Below, one piece after another: positions 1 to 6,801 of a DNA stretch of 9,749 nucleotides. This DNA is from Alectryocaccomicrobium faecavium (GTDB lineage Bacteria; Bacillota; Clostridia; Christensenellales; Aristaeellaceae): positions 1 through 9,749 of the forward strand of contig DVOT01000147.1 in NCBI GenBank assembly GCA_018713425.1. The letters are read 5' to 3'. The translations under genes and the position numbers were made by a program. Each line of letters opens with the position of its first letter. Positions within the stretch are counted from its first letter, which is position 1. Below the pieces are notes generated by a model, which worked only from the letters and a program-made list of their open reading frames with translations, had not been told where the DNA came from and searched no databases.

Positions 1-2
1 CT

Positions 3-95
3 GAGGGCTTGCAGTACTCCCTTGTTCATTGGGCTTACTACGGCCTGTTTCGCGCACCGCGCGCGGCCTTCGTGCGCCCCGTCATTTCTGATTAG
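3..95 (+). CDS. Possible C-terminal tail of an unidentified protein (5' end outside window)
   Basis: Frame 3 of the + strand is open from the window edge to a TAG at 93-95 and encodes about 30 residues ending in FVRPVISD. The codons mostly end in G or C, as in the confident genes of this window. A strong hairpin followed by a T-rich stretch on the same strand begins 35 bases after the stop, which is what one expects behind a gene end. If real, this gene converges on the solute-binding protein operon. The tail is too short to assign to a family, and another + frame is also open at the edge, so the reading is tentative. Confidence 0.35.
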   Translation, partial: EGLQYSLVHWAYYGLFRAPRAAFVRPVISD

Positions 96-130
96 AGCCT
101 CGTTCTTCCGATACTTTGTCAATACTCTGG

Positions 131-175
131 AACGTGGGCCGGGCGAAATGCCCGGCCCACGTTTATGCTTATTTT
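131..175. terminator. Strong intrinsic terminator hairpin between convergent transcription units
   Basis: Bases 131-144 (AACGTGGGCCGGGC) pair perfectly with 150-163 around a five-base loop (GAAAT), giving a 14-bp GC-rich stem. On the + strand the stem runs into a T-rich stretch (TTTATGCTTATTTTC and further T's to about 183), the classic intrinsic terminator layout. On the minus strand the hairpin starts 26 bases after the stop of the solute-binding protein gene, but the following bases (CCAGAGTATTG) are only weakly T-rich. It therefore probably stops + strand transcription efficiently and also marks the 3' end of the importer mRNA, either as a terminator or as a 3'-stabilising stem. Confidence 0.8.
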
Positions 176-188
176 CGTTTTTTGCCGT

Positions 189-1649
189 TTATTCCTTTGA
201 CGCAAAGAAGGCGTCGAGCTGCTCCTGCGCGTCCTCCAGAACCGTTTCCAGTCCCGAAGCGTACAATGCGTCGTTCAGCGCCTGGATGGACGCGTCAATA
301 TCGTCCACCATGCCAAACTGCAACACGCCCAGATGTTCGGCAAGAGCCGCGCTCAAAGCCGCCACTTCAGCGCTGGTATTGGCGCCATCGTAGTTGAAGC
401 CCAGCAACGGATCGACCTTGGCGGATTCATTCCAAGCCAGATACACATCCCACTTATCCTTGGTTTCGCCCACGAGCGTGTACGAGATGAACGAGTTACC
501 AGTGGTCCAGTTCTGACCGCCCCACAACTCATAGGAATCCGGCACGAGCTCCACCTGGCCGTCCACCAGGTTGTACGTCAGCCCTTCCACACCATAGCAA
601 ATGGCGTTTTTCACAGCGGGCACGGTGTTCCACACTTCCAGGAACGCGACCGCGCGATCGGGATTTTCGCACTGCGAGGTGACACAGAAAGCGGAACCCA
701 TGCAAGCGCCCGTTTCCACGAAAGCGTCCGTGACTGGAATCGGCGTCATCGGATAGCCGGCATTGGTGGACTGAATGATTTCATTCTGCGGGGAGTAAGA
801 AACCGTACTCATGCCGCGCATAGACTCATCTTCAAATTCATCGTAATTTTCCCGCGTTACAAGGTCATCGACGAAATAACCGGATTCGTTCCACAGCTTC
901 ATCAGCTCGCAGAACGCGCGGAATTCTTCTGTTTCGAAGTAATTCACGGCCACGGTAGGATCCTCTCGGTTGACGACGACCGTGCCGTTCGCCGCAACAC
1001 TGGAAAAATCATGGAACCGGCTCATGCTAACCAAGTTTTCATTGTCATACGTTACCATCATGCCGGGACGTCCATCGTCCACCACCATCTGCAAAATGTT
1101 GGTGAGATCGCTAAGCCCGCTAACAGCGGAGACATCGATGTCATTCGCCTCTACAAAACTGGTGGGCAGATACACGGCCCACTGTGTGGCTGCTTCTTTA
1201 TAAGTCGGCACAGCATAGATGCCACCATTCACCGTAGCAGCGTCCCAGTGTGTCTGCGGGATAGCTTCCTTCAGCGCGGTGTACTTTTCCAGATAGGGCG
1301 CAAGATCGATATACGCGCCTTCCGAAACGCGCAGCAGGTAGCTCTTCCACATCGCGTCGAACACGATATCACAAGGTTCTCCCGAGGACAGGGCCAGGCC
1401 GATTGCCTGCGCGTTGTCCTCACCGGAAATCGCTTTGCGGAAATGAATGGTCACGTTCAGCGCCTTGATCTCTTCCAAGTTGTTGATGTAATCCGTCACT
1501 TCCTGGTCGGCAGTGCCCACGGCATCGTTGAGCCATACGGTCAGCTCGACGGGTTCCAGCTCTTCGGCCAGCGCAAAACCGCAGCAGGCGTTGAGCATAA
1601 CGAGCGCCATCAAGCAGGCAAGGCCCATGGTAGAGAGTTTCCGAGTCAT
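189..1649 (-). CDS. Extracellular sugar-binding protein of an LplABC-type ABC importer, DUF3502 type
   Basis: This 486-residue protein is the substrate receptor of the importer encoded upstream. It begins with a Lys/Arg-bearing hydrophobic signal peptide (MTRKLSTMGLACLMALVM). A possible lipobox LNAC (Cys22) would anchor it as a lipoprotein, and an alternative signal peptidase I site follows ALA (about residue 28). The mature part has the fold pattern of family 1 solute-binding proteins (ELTVWL near 35-40; GGIYAVPTY at 142-150). Its last 80 residues (GFNYDG at 417, a GL near 467, and the QEQLDAFF end) resemble the DUF3502 domain of LplA-like proteins that bind complex oligosaccharides. The start was chosen because GGAGG lies 7 bases before this ATG; the frame stays open upstream into the permease gene without a ribosome site. 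It is the last gene of the operon. The ligand cannot be inferred. Confidence 0.9.
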   Translation of the reverse strand: MTRKLSTMGLACLMALVMLNACCGFALAEELEPVELTVWLNDAVGTADQEVTDYINNLEEIKALNVTIHFRKAISGEDNAQAIGLALSSGEPCDIVFDAMWKSYLLRVSEGAYIDLAPYLEKYTALKEAIPQTHWDAATVNGGIYAVPTYKEAATQWAVYLPTSFVEANDIDVSAVSGLSDLTNILQMVVDDGRPGMMVTYDNENLVSMSRFHDFSSVAANGTVVVNREDPTVAVNYFETEEFRAFCELMKLWNESGYFVDDLVTRENYDEFEDESMRGMSTVSYSPQNEIIQSTNAGYPMTPIPVTDAFVETGACMGSAFCVTSQCENPDRAVAFLEVWNTVPAVKNAICYGVEGLTYNLVDGQVELVPDSYELWGGQNWTTGNSFISYTLVGETKDKWDVYLAWNESAKVDPLLGFNYDGANTSAEVAALSAALAEHLGVLQFGMVDDIDASIQALNDALYASGLETVLEDAQEQLDAFFASKE

Positions 1650-1655
1650 CGCAAT

Positions 1656-1661
1656 TCCTCC
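1656..1661 (-). promoter_or_regulatory. Ribosome binding site that sets the start of the solute-binding protein
   Basis: Read on the minus strand this is GGAGGA, with the GGAGG core seven bases before the ATG at 1649. It favours MTRKLS over the in-frame ATG 21 bases upstream (MKYGGIA), which would place the Shine-Dalgarno inside the coding region. Confidence 0.8.
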
Positions 1662-1678
1662 ATATTTCATATTTATAT

Positions 1679-1701
1679 TTTGCCGGATGCCATCCAGCAA
1701 A
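1679..1701 (-). other. Intercistronic RNA hairpin between the second permease and the binding protein
   Basis: In the minus-strand RNA, TTTGCTGGAT (1701-1692) pairs with ATCCGGCAAA (1688-1679) around a three-base loop, ten pairs including one G-U. On the + strand the corresponding position is an unpaired C/A, so the stem is complete only in the RNA of the importer operon. It lies in the 65-base gap after the permease stop and before the ribosome site of the binding-protein gene. No U-run follows (AATATAAATATG), so it is not a simple terminator. In sugar ABC operons such stems often protect a segment of mRNA so that the binding protein is made in excess; that role is inferred here. Confidence 0.6.
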
Positions 1702-1714
1702 TATACGCGAGAGA

Positions 1715-2614
1715 TCAGCCCTTCACCGAGCCGACGGTGATGCCTTTGATGAAGTATTTCTGGAAAAACGGATAGGCCACCAGAATCGGCCCCAGCGTAA
1801 CCAGCAAAATGGCCATGCGCATGGACTCGTTCGGCGCGTTTTTGAGTTGCTCCAGTTCCACGGCCGATAGATATGCCAAACGCTCGCGCAGATAGGCAAT
1901 GCTGCTCTCGATGCGAATGAGCATGAGCTGGAGCGTCGCCTTGCTGGAATCGGTGATGTACAATAGCGCGGTTTGCCATTCGTTCCAGTGGCCCACGGCT
2001 GTCATAAAGCCAATGGCCGCCAACGAAGGCACCATAATGGGCATCACGATGCGGAAAAACAGCAGGAATTCGCCCGCGCCGTCGATGCGCGCGGATTCAA
2101 TCAGCGAATCTGGCACATTGCTGTGGATGAACGTGCGCATCACAATCACGTTGAACGCGCTCACTGCGCCGGGCAGCACCAGAATCAGCAGGTTGTTCTT
2201 CAGATGATACACGGTTGTGTTGATCATATAGCTGGCCACCATGCCGCCGGAAAACAGCATGGTGATGAGCAAAAAGATTGTCAGCACGCCGCGCAACGCC
2301 CAGTCCCTGCGGCTGAGCGCATAGGCGAACATGCTGGTGAACAGCAGCGTGAGCAGGGTACCCACCACGGTTTCATAGATGGTGACCAAATAGCTCTGCC
2401 CTACCTGCGCACCATACTGAAACACATATTGCCAGCCTTCCAGCGACCAGGAAGAAGGGAAAAATGTAAACCCATTGGCAGAAATCGATTCCCGGCTGGA
2501 AAAGGACACGATCACAATCAAAATCAGCGGCAACAGCGCGCACAACGCCAGCAGCGCCAGCACGGTGTTGAGCACCGGCTGCGGGGCATTCAGTTCCTTA
2601 ATTTTCTTCTTCAT
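1715..2614 (-). CDS. ABC sugar importer permease, LplC/YtcP-like (CUT1 family)
   Basis: This 299-residue membrane protein is one of the two inner-membrane subunits forming the translocation channel. About six hydrophobic segments are visible, the first near residues 14-38. The cytoplasmic EAA loop that contacts the ATPase reads ESARIDGAGEF at 173-183 and ends in MPI at 191-193. LplC/YtcP hallmarks are FSGGMVASYM (121-130), HWNEWQTALLYI (209-220) and the C-terminal YPFFQKYFIKG with VGSVKG. Length is normal for the family. It starts 15 bases after the stop of the first permease, and its Shine-Dalgarno (AAAGGGGG) overlaps that stop region, suggesting translational coupling. The partner ATPase is not encoded in this window. 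Confidence 0.95.
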   Translation of the reverse strand: MKKKIKELNAPQPVLNTVLALLALCALLPLILIVIVSFSSRESISANGFTFFPSSWSLEGWQYVFQYGAQVGQSYLVTIYETVVGTLLTLLFTSMFAYALSRRDWALRGVLTIFLLITMLFSGGMVASYMINTTVYHLKNNLLILVLPGAVSAFNVIVMRTFIHSNVPDSLIESARIDGAGEFLLFFRIVMPIMVPSLAAIGFMTAVGHWNEWQTALLYITDSSKATLQLMLIRIESSIAYLRERLAYLSAVELEQLKNAPNESMRMAILLVTLGPILVAYPFFQKYFIKGITVGSVKG

Positions 2615-2629
2615 ATAAATGCGCCCCCT

Positions 2630-3565
2630 TTAGAACAGCGAGTGTTCCGGCGATATTTTGCGCACGATCAGATTCACCACAATCACCATAAAGCAACCGA
2701 CGGCGGATTGGAAAGCCGTGACGGCGGTGGTAACCCCATACGAACTGTTCCCGCCCACCATGGCGTTGAGCACATAGGCGTCCAGCGTTTGCGTGGTGGA
2801 ATACAGCGGGCCGCTGTTGCGCGTGACTTGATAGAATAGACCCGTGTTGGACGTCATGATGCTGCCAAGGCCCAGCAGAGTCATAATCGCCACCATGGAA
2901 GAGAGCATCGGCAAAGTAATGTACCAGACTTTTTGCCACCTGGACGCGCCATCCAAGTCCGCAGCCTCGAACATCTCCTGGTCCATGCCCGCCAGCGCTG
3001 AAAGATAGAGCACTGAACCATAACCCGTGTTTTTCCACAAATTCACGATCAAAAGAATCACTGGCCAGTACTTTGGCTCTGTGAAAAATGAAATGGGCTC
3101 CCCGCCAAACGCCACCACAAGATCGTTCACCATGCCTTTGCTGGAGAGCAGGCCGCTGGTGATATACGTGACGGCAATATAAGAAATGAAGGTGGGCAGG
3201 ATCATGAGCGTCTGCGTCGTGCGGGCGAAATATTTCCTGCGGCATTCATTGAGCGCAATGGCCAGAGCCACGTTGCAAATCGTGCCCACGGCGGTAAACA
3301 GCGCCCAGTAGCCAATCGTGTTGCGAACCATGCGGATGGTGGTGGCGGAATTCACAAACAACATTTGAAAGTTCTTCAGCCCTACCCAGTCGCTGCCGAA
3401 CACTCCCTTGGAAAAATTGTATTGCTTAAAGGCGAGCACCAGGCCGAACATTGGAACGTAATTGAACAATAGAATCAAAACCACGCCAGGCAAAACGAAC
3501 AGCAGCAACGTGCGGTTTTTCCACAAATTGTGCGCGATTTCCCTGCGCTGCGAATAGGCTGCCAT
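2630..3565 (-). CDS. ABC sugar importer permease, LplB/YteP-like (CUT1 family)
   Basis: This 311-residue protein is the first gene of the importer operon and the second half of the channel. It has a short cytoplasmic N-terminus (HNLWKNRTL), a first membrane segment at about 19-46 (LLLFVLPGVVLILLF) and further segments near 85-105, 118-140, 165-185, 220-235 and 283-302. The EAA loop is clear: EAADLDGAS at 200-208 ending in ITLP at 216-219. The motifs FNYVPMFGLVLAFKQYN (34-50) and LWKNTGYGSVLYLSAL (176-191) are typical of LplB/YteP proteins that import oligosaccharides. A Shine-Dalgarno AAAGGAG stands about a dozen bases before the ATG. Expression is probably driven by the promoter at 3632-3660 and controlled by the divergently encoded two-component system. 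Confidence 0.95.
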   Translation of the reverse strand: MAAYSQRREIAHNLWKNRTLLLFVLPGVVLILLFNYVPMFGLVLAFKQYNFSKGVFGSDWVGLKNFQMLFVNSATTIRMVRNTIGYWALFTAVGTICNVALAIALNECRRKYFARTTQTLMILPTFISYIAVTYITSGLLSSKGMVNDLVVAFGGEPISFFTEPKYWPVILLIVNLWKNTGYGSVLYLSALAGMDQEMFEAADLDGASRWQKVWYITLPMLSSMVAIMTLLGLGSIMTSNTGLFYQVTRNSGPLYSTTQTLDAYVLNAMVGGNSSYGVTTAVTAFQSAVGCFMVIVVNLIVRKISPEHSLF

Positions 3566-3631
3566 AAAAACCCGCTCACTCCTTTGCGCACAAAATACAC
3601 AAACACTGGCATTGCATCCAATAACATCTCT

Positions 3632-3660
3632 ATAATAGCATACATATATCCATGATTCAA
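3632..3660 (-). promoter_or_regulatory. Sigma-A-type promoter of the importer operon, extended -10
   Basis: On the minus strand a -35 box TTGAAT (3660-3655) is followed after exactly 17 bases by a -10 box TATTAT (3637-3632), directly preceded by TGC, which makes an extended -10. The predicted start near 3625 leaves a leader of about 60 bases before the first permease. The -35 box lies inside one arm of the TGATTCAA/TTGAATCA inverted repeat, a possible operator. Confidence 0.75.
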
Positions 3661-3717
3661 TAGTAATCTTTCATACTTTTAGCATTATTTCGCAATACTT
3701 GAATCAGATACTTGCAT
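3653..3717. promoter_or_regulatory. Candidate operator: ATACTT repeats and inverted TTGAATCA in the divergent promoter region
   Basis: Three copies of ATACTT on the + strand start at 3673, 3695 and 3708, that is 22 and 13 bases apart. The last two extend to the near-identical ATACTTGAAT (3695-3704) and ATACTTGCAT (3708-3717). In addition TGATTCAA (3653-3660) and TTGAATCA (3699-3706) form an exact 8-base inverted repeat. The ATACTT copies lie about 48 to 92 bases upstream of the predicted start of the importer operon, where an AraC-family activator would bind. The last copy also covers the -35 box of the regulator's own promoter. Binding by the adjacent response regulator is inferred, not shown. 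Confidence 0.45.
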
Positions 3718-3740
3718 TGGAAAATCGCATGTGCTAAACT
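3712..3740 (+). promoter_or_regulatory. Probable promoter of the two-component genes
   Basis: TTGCAT (3712-3717), a 17-base spacer and TAAACT (3735-3740) preceded by TGC form a weaker sigma-A-type promoter with an extended -10. The predicted leader to the regulator ATG is about 86 bases. The poor -35 box overlaps the third ATACTT repeat, so this promoter may be autoregulated. The 267-base gap at 3566-3832 otherwise holds no gene that I can support. Confidence 0.5.
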
Positions 3741-3820
3741 GAAATTGAGCCAATCTATGGTCGCAACCTTTGCGCGCCTTGCGCCATTTGATCTGCGCCG
3801 GAATCTTTTATTGCCAACGA

Positions 3821-3826
3821 AGGAGG
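3821..3826 (+). promoter_or_regulatory. Ribosome binding site that sets the response regulator start
   Basis: A perfect AGGAGG lies six bases before the ATG at 3833. It rules out the in-frame upstream ATG at 3770, whose 21-residue extension has no ribosome site and does not resemble a receiver domain N-terminus. Confidence 0.85.
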
Positions 3827-3832
3827 GATACC

Positions 3833-4888
3833 ATGCTGAAAGCCCTGTTGGTGGACGACGATATGCACATGCTCGATTTTTTGCAAAAAATGATCCCATG
3901 GGAAAGCGTTGGCTTCTGCGTGTGCGGCGCGGCGGCAAACGGAGCCGCAGCATTGGCCCTGGTGCAGGCGCGTCAACCCGATGTGGTGATAACGGATGTG
4001 AAAATGCCGGTGATGGACGGCCTGGAATTTTGCCAGCATCTCAATGCGCTGAACGACGCGTTGCCCGTGATCATCATCAGCGCCTATGAAGACATGGAAA
4101 CCGCCCGCTACGCCATGAAATACAACGTGACCGAATACCTCCTAAAGCCCATGAACGCCCGCAAAATCGAGCTGCTCTGCTCCATTTTGCACGAACTGGC
4201 GCAGAGCAAGCGCCAGCAGGCCGTTTGGGTGGAAATCTGCGAAAGCGTCGAGCGGCAACAGGCCATCGCTAGCCGGCTGCGCAGCGGCGATAAGGCATGG
4301 TTGGAAGATTTTTTTCTTATGCTCTCCGATTGTCTGCTCTGCCAGTTTCAGTTGGTGCGCAGCGCCTGCACGCAGCTTTTGCGCATTTACTACGATGGGC
4401 GGTACGATAGCGCCGCGCGCCTGGCAAAGAGCACACAGGAATTGGGCGGCCTGTTTTCCAAAATGGAAATGGTGGAATATGTGCAAAATGTGTACTTTTC
4501 CCGCTTTGGGGAAAACGCGGCCAGCTACCGCAACACCCTCGCCATGCTCAAAACCTATATAGAGCAAAATTATACCTCCACGCTGTTCGATTCCACGATG
4601 GTTTCCGAGCGGTTCCACTTTTCCATCGGCTATTTGAACCGCATCTTCACCATGGGTACAGGTTCCACGATCAACGCATATTTGCAGCAACTGCGCATTG
4701 AGCGCGCCAAGAATTTGCTGCAAAATAGCGACGTCGCCATCAACAGCGTGGCGGAGCTTTCCGGATACAGCAACCAAAATTATTTTGCCCGCGCCTTCAA
4801 AAAGAAAACCGGCGTCACTCCTTCTGAATACCGGCTACAGCACCGGATTGCCGGGGTGGAAGGCGCAAAAGGGAGCGATAAAACATGA
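3833..4888 (+). CDS. YesN-type response regulator: receiver plus AraC DNA-binding domain
   Basis: This 351-residue cytoplasmic protein accepts phosphate from the kinase encoded next to it and binds DNA. The receiver domain (about 1-120) has the acidic triplet D8-D9-D10, the phosphoacceptor Asp55 in VVITDVKMPVMDG, the signalling Ser83 in IISAYED and Lys105 in YLLKPM. A linker of about 115 residues follows. The AraC-type double helix-turn-helix occupies about 238-337, with typical FHFSIGYLNRIF, INAYLQQLRIERAKNLL and AELSGYSNQNYFARAFKKKTG segments ending in TPSEYR. All signature residues are present, so it should be functional. The likely targets are the divergent importer promoter and perhaps its own. 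Its stop overlaps the kinase start (ATGA at 4885-4888), so the pair is translationally coupled. Confidence 0.95.
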   Translation: MLKALLVDDDMHMLDFLQKMIPWESVGFCVCGAAANGAAALALVQARQPDVVITDVKMPVMDGLEFCQHLNALNDALPVIIISAYEDMETARYAMKYNVTEYLLKPMNARKIELLCSILHELAQSKRQQAVWVEICESVERQQAIASRLRSGDKAWLEDFFLMLSDCLLCQFQLVRSACTQLLRIYYDGRYDSAARLAKSTQELGGLFSKMEMVEYVQNVYFSRFGENAASYRNTLAMLKTYIEQNYTSTLFDSTMVSERFHFSIGYLNRIFTMGTGSTINAYLQQLRIERAKNLLQNSDVAINSVAELSGYSNQNYFARAFKKKTGVTPSEYRLQHRIAGVEGAKGSDKT

Positions 4889-6723
4889 AGCGCCTGCCCT
4901 TTGCGCGCTGGACACAGCGGCTGAATCTCGCCCAGCGCATGTCCATCGCCTTTTGCACGATTGTGCTGGTGGTGCTCATCGCGCTGGTGGCGAGTTTTTC
5001 CGCGTTTTATTCCAACCAGGTGGAAAAAGCCGTGAACGAAAACATCAGCCAAGTGGCCGTAATCAATGCGAAGACCATCTCTTCGCAGTTCGAGCGCATG
5101 GAAATTTTCCTGGATGCGCTCAGTTCCCGTTCCAGCGGCCTGCACGAAGTTCTACTCGCATACGACGGCACGCTCGCTTCGTGCATTGCCACCTTTGAAA
5201 GCGCGAAAGCGCTCGTGGCGCAATATGCGGATGTGGCCATTCAGCCCATCACTTACCAATACCACGCCTCCCTCTTTGTGAACCCCGCCTATCCCCTGAG
5301 CGGGCGTTTATCGGAAATTTATATGGATCGCGCGCCCATTGGCGGCACTTGGGTCTTTGCGGACACCAACGTGCGCGAGGAGGATTGGTTCCAATTGGCC
5401 GCGGCTTCCCCCAATACCAACGTTTGGTTTGCGCGCATGGAAAACCCCGGCACCATCTATGTCGCGCGGTGCATCCAATATTACGCGTATGTCGATGAGC
5501 AAATCGAATTGGTTTCGCCTGGTACCATGCTCATCGAAATCGGCAGCGCTTGGGTCGCGCAATCGGTGGATTTTTCTTCCATGGCAGGCGACGCGCTTTT
5601 CTTTCTCACGGATATCGAAGGCAATATCCTCTATTCGCAGGACGCGCAAAACCAGGGAAAGTCCTTCGAATCCATAGCCGGTAGCACGTTGGAAGCGCTT
5701 GCGCTGGCAGATCAGCCGATTCTCTTCCATGGCGCGGAATACATCGCCGAAGTCACGCGCTGCAACGCTTCCATTTGGCTGGTCACGCTGGTGCCCAGCA
5801 TGGAGCTGGGCGACGACATCTGGCGCATGAACAGCGCGCTCTTTTCCCTGGCGGCGCTATTCCTCCTGCTGGGTGCGGTGCTGATCTTCATGTTCTCCCG
5901 ACAGATCACCTCGCCCATTTTGCGCCTTGCGCGCCATATGCGCGAGCATGAGCTCGCGCCCATCCCGCCCCTGCAAAGCGCGCAATATGAGGATGGAGAT
6001 ATCCAAGTGCTGTATCAAAGCTACAACGAATTGGTAGAACGGATCCAGCGCTCCACCAAGGAACAAGTGGCCGCCATCCAAAGGGAAAAACTGCTGGAAT
6101 TGAATCTTTTGCAAATGCAAATCAACCCGCACTTTCTGTGCAACGCGCTCAATTCCATCAGTTGCGTGACCATGCTGCGCAATGAAACCGACATCGCCGA
6201 CGCCGCCACCGCGCTGGCATCCTTCCTGCGGTATAACATTTCTCCCGTGGAGGCGGACGTGACCCTGCAGCGCGAAATTGAGATGACGGAAAACTATATC
6301 GAAATCCAAAATTTCCTGCACCCAGATTTTGTATTCATCCAGTTTGAAGTCGAGCTCGACGCACAGCAATATCTGCTGCCCAAAATGCTGCTGCAACCGC
6401 TGATTGAAAACTGCGTGAAATATGCCCAGCGGGACGGCTGCATCGAAATCATGGTGAGCGCCTACACCATCGACGGCCATTTGCGCATTGCGATTGAGGA
6501 CAATGGAACGGGCTGCGATGTGGACGCCATCAACCAAACGCTCATGCAGGATCCCTACGCCAACGGCGCCCATGGCTTTGGCATACGGAACGTACACCAA
6601 CGCATCGTGCTGAAATTTGGCGAAGCCTATGGCCTACACTATTGCCTATCGGAAACCGGCGGCGTTATCGTGCGCATGGATTTGCCCATTCGCCTGGCCA
6701 CGGAGCACAATGTGATGCTTTGA
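4885..6723 (+). CDS. YesM-type membrane sensor histidine kinase
   Basis: This 612-residue protein is the sensor partner of the preceding regulator. A membrane segment at about 19-42 and another at about 316-337 enclose an extracellular sensor region of some 275 residues, probably a Cache-like domain as in other YesM proteins. A HAMP-like linker (SRQITSPILRLARHM, 338-352) and a coiled segment follow. The His_kinase domain carries phosphoacceptor His416 in QINPHFLCNALNSI (usually PHFLYN, so Tyr is Cys here). The catalytic ATPase domain has the N box LIENCVKYA (Asn509), the G1 box EDNGTG (Asp539) and the G2 box GFGIRNVHQRI (564-574). Such kinases sense carbohydrates outside the cell, sometimes via the binding protein. 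The start is supported by GGGAG nine bases upstream and by the ATGA overlap with the regulator. Confidence 0.94.
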   Translation: MKRLPFARWTQRLNLAQRMSIAFCTIVLVVLIALVASFSAFYSNQVEKAVNENISQVAVINAKTISSQFERMEIFLDALSSRSSGLHEVLLAYDGTLASCIATFESAKALVAQYADVAIQPITYQYHASLFVNPAYPLSGRLSEIYMDRAPIGGTWVFADTNVREEDWFQLAAASPNTNVWFARMENPGTIYVARCIQYYAYVDEQIELVSPGTMLIEIGSAWVAQSVDFSSMAGDALFFLTDIEGNILYSQDAQNQGKSFESIAGSTLEALALADQPILFHGAEYIAEVTRCNASIWLVTLVPSMELGDDIWRMNSALFSLAALFLLLGAVLIFMFSRQITSPILRLARHMREHELAPIPPLQSAQYEDGDIQVLYQSYNELVERIQRSTKEQVAAIQREKLLELNLLQMQINPHFLCNALNSISCVTMLRNETDIADAATALASFLRYNISPVEADVTLQREIEMTENYIEIQNFLHPDFVFIQFEVELDAQQYLLPKMLLQPLIENCVKYAQRDGCIEIMVSAYTIDGHLRIAIEDNGTGCDVDAINQTLMQDPYANGAHGFGIRNVHQRIVLKFGEAYGLHYCLSETGGVIVRMDLPIRLATEHNVML

Positions 6724-6731
6724 GCGCGTAA

Positions 6732-6769
6732 AAGCCCTTCGCGGGGCTTGCGGTTCCGCTGAACGCCCC
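6732..6769 (+). other. Overlapping small inverted repeats in the kinase-dehydratase gap
   Basis: AAGCCC (6732-6737) can pair with GGGCTT (6744-6749) around a six-base loop. Alternatively GGGGC (6743-6747) can pair with GCCCC (6765-6769), enclosing the palindrome GCGGTTCCGC (6750-6759). The two stems share bases and exclude each other. No U-run follows on the + strand, so neither is a proper terminator. They may lower or tune read-through from the regulatory genes into the enzyme genes, or may be chance. I see no convincing promoter in this 78-base gap. Confidence 0.3.
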
Positions 6770-6801
6770 AAAGTTCACAAAGAAAAAGGAGGAAAACTTG
6801 G

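Noticed and set aside
1..29. Minus-strand ATG at 29 (MNKGVLQAL) open to the window edge
   Set aside because: No Shine-Dalgarno precedes it and only nine codons are visible, too little to support a gene start.
97..122. Consensus -35 box TTGACA on the minus strand (122-117) with TCTAAT further on
   Set aside because: The spacer would be 20 bases, too long for a sigma-A promoter, and no supported gene starts downstream within the window.
22..393. Open reading frame on the + strand across the left edge and the end of the binding-protein gene
   Set aside because: It runs through the strong hairpin at 131-163 and antisense to a confident gene, has no ribosome site, and has Ser/Ala-rich low-complexity content typical of an antisense frame.
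333..1775. Long + strand open frame of 480 codons antisense to the binding-protein gene
   Set aside because: It is rich in His, Arg and Gln with no recognisable domain, no ribosome site, and lies fully opposite a well-supported gene; a codon-bias shadow.
3631..3636. TATAAT on the + strand as a promoter for the regulator gene
   Set aside because: No -35 box sits at a usable distance (TTGCAT is only 13 bases upstream). The match arises because the importer -10 region on the other strand is nearly self-complementary.
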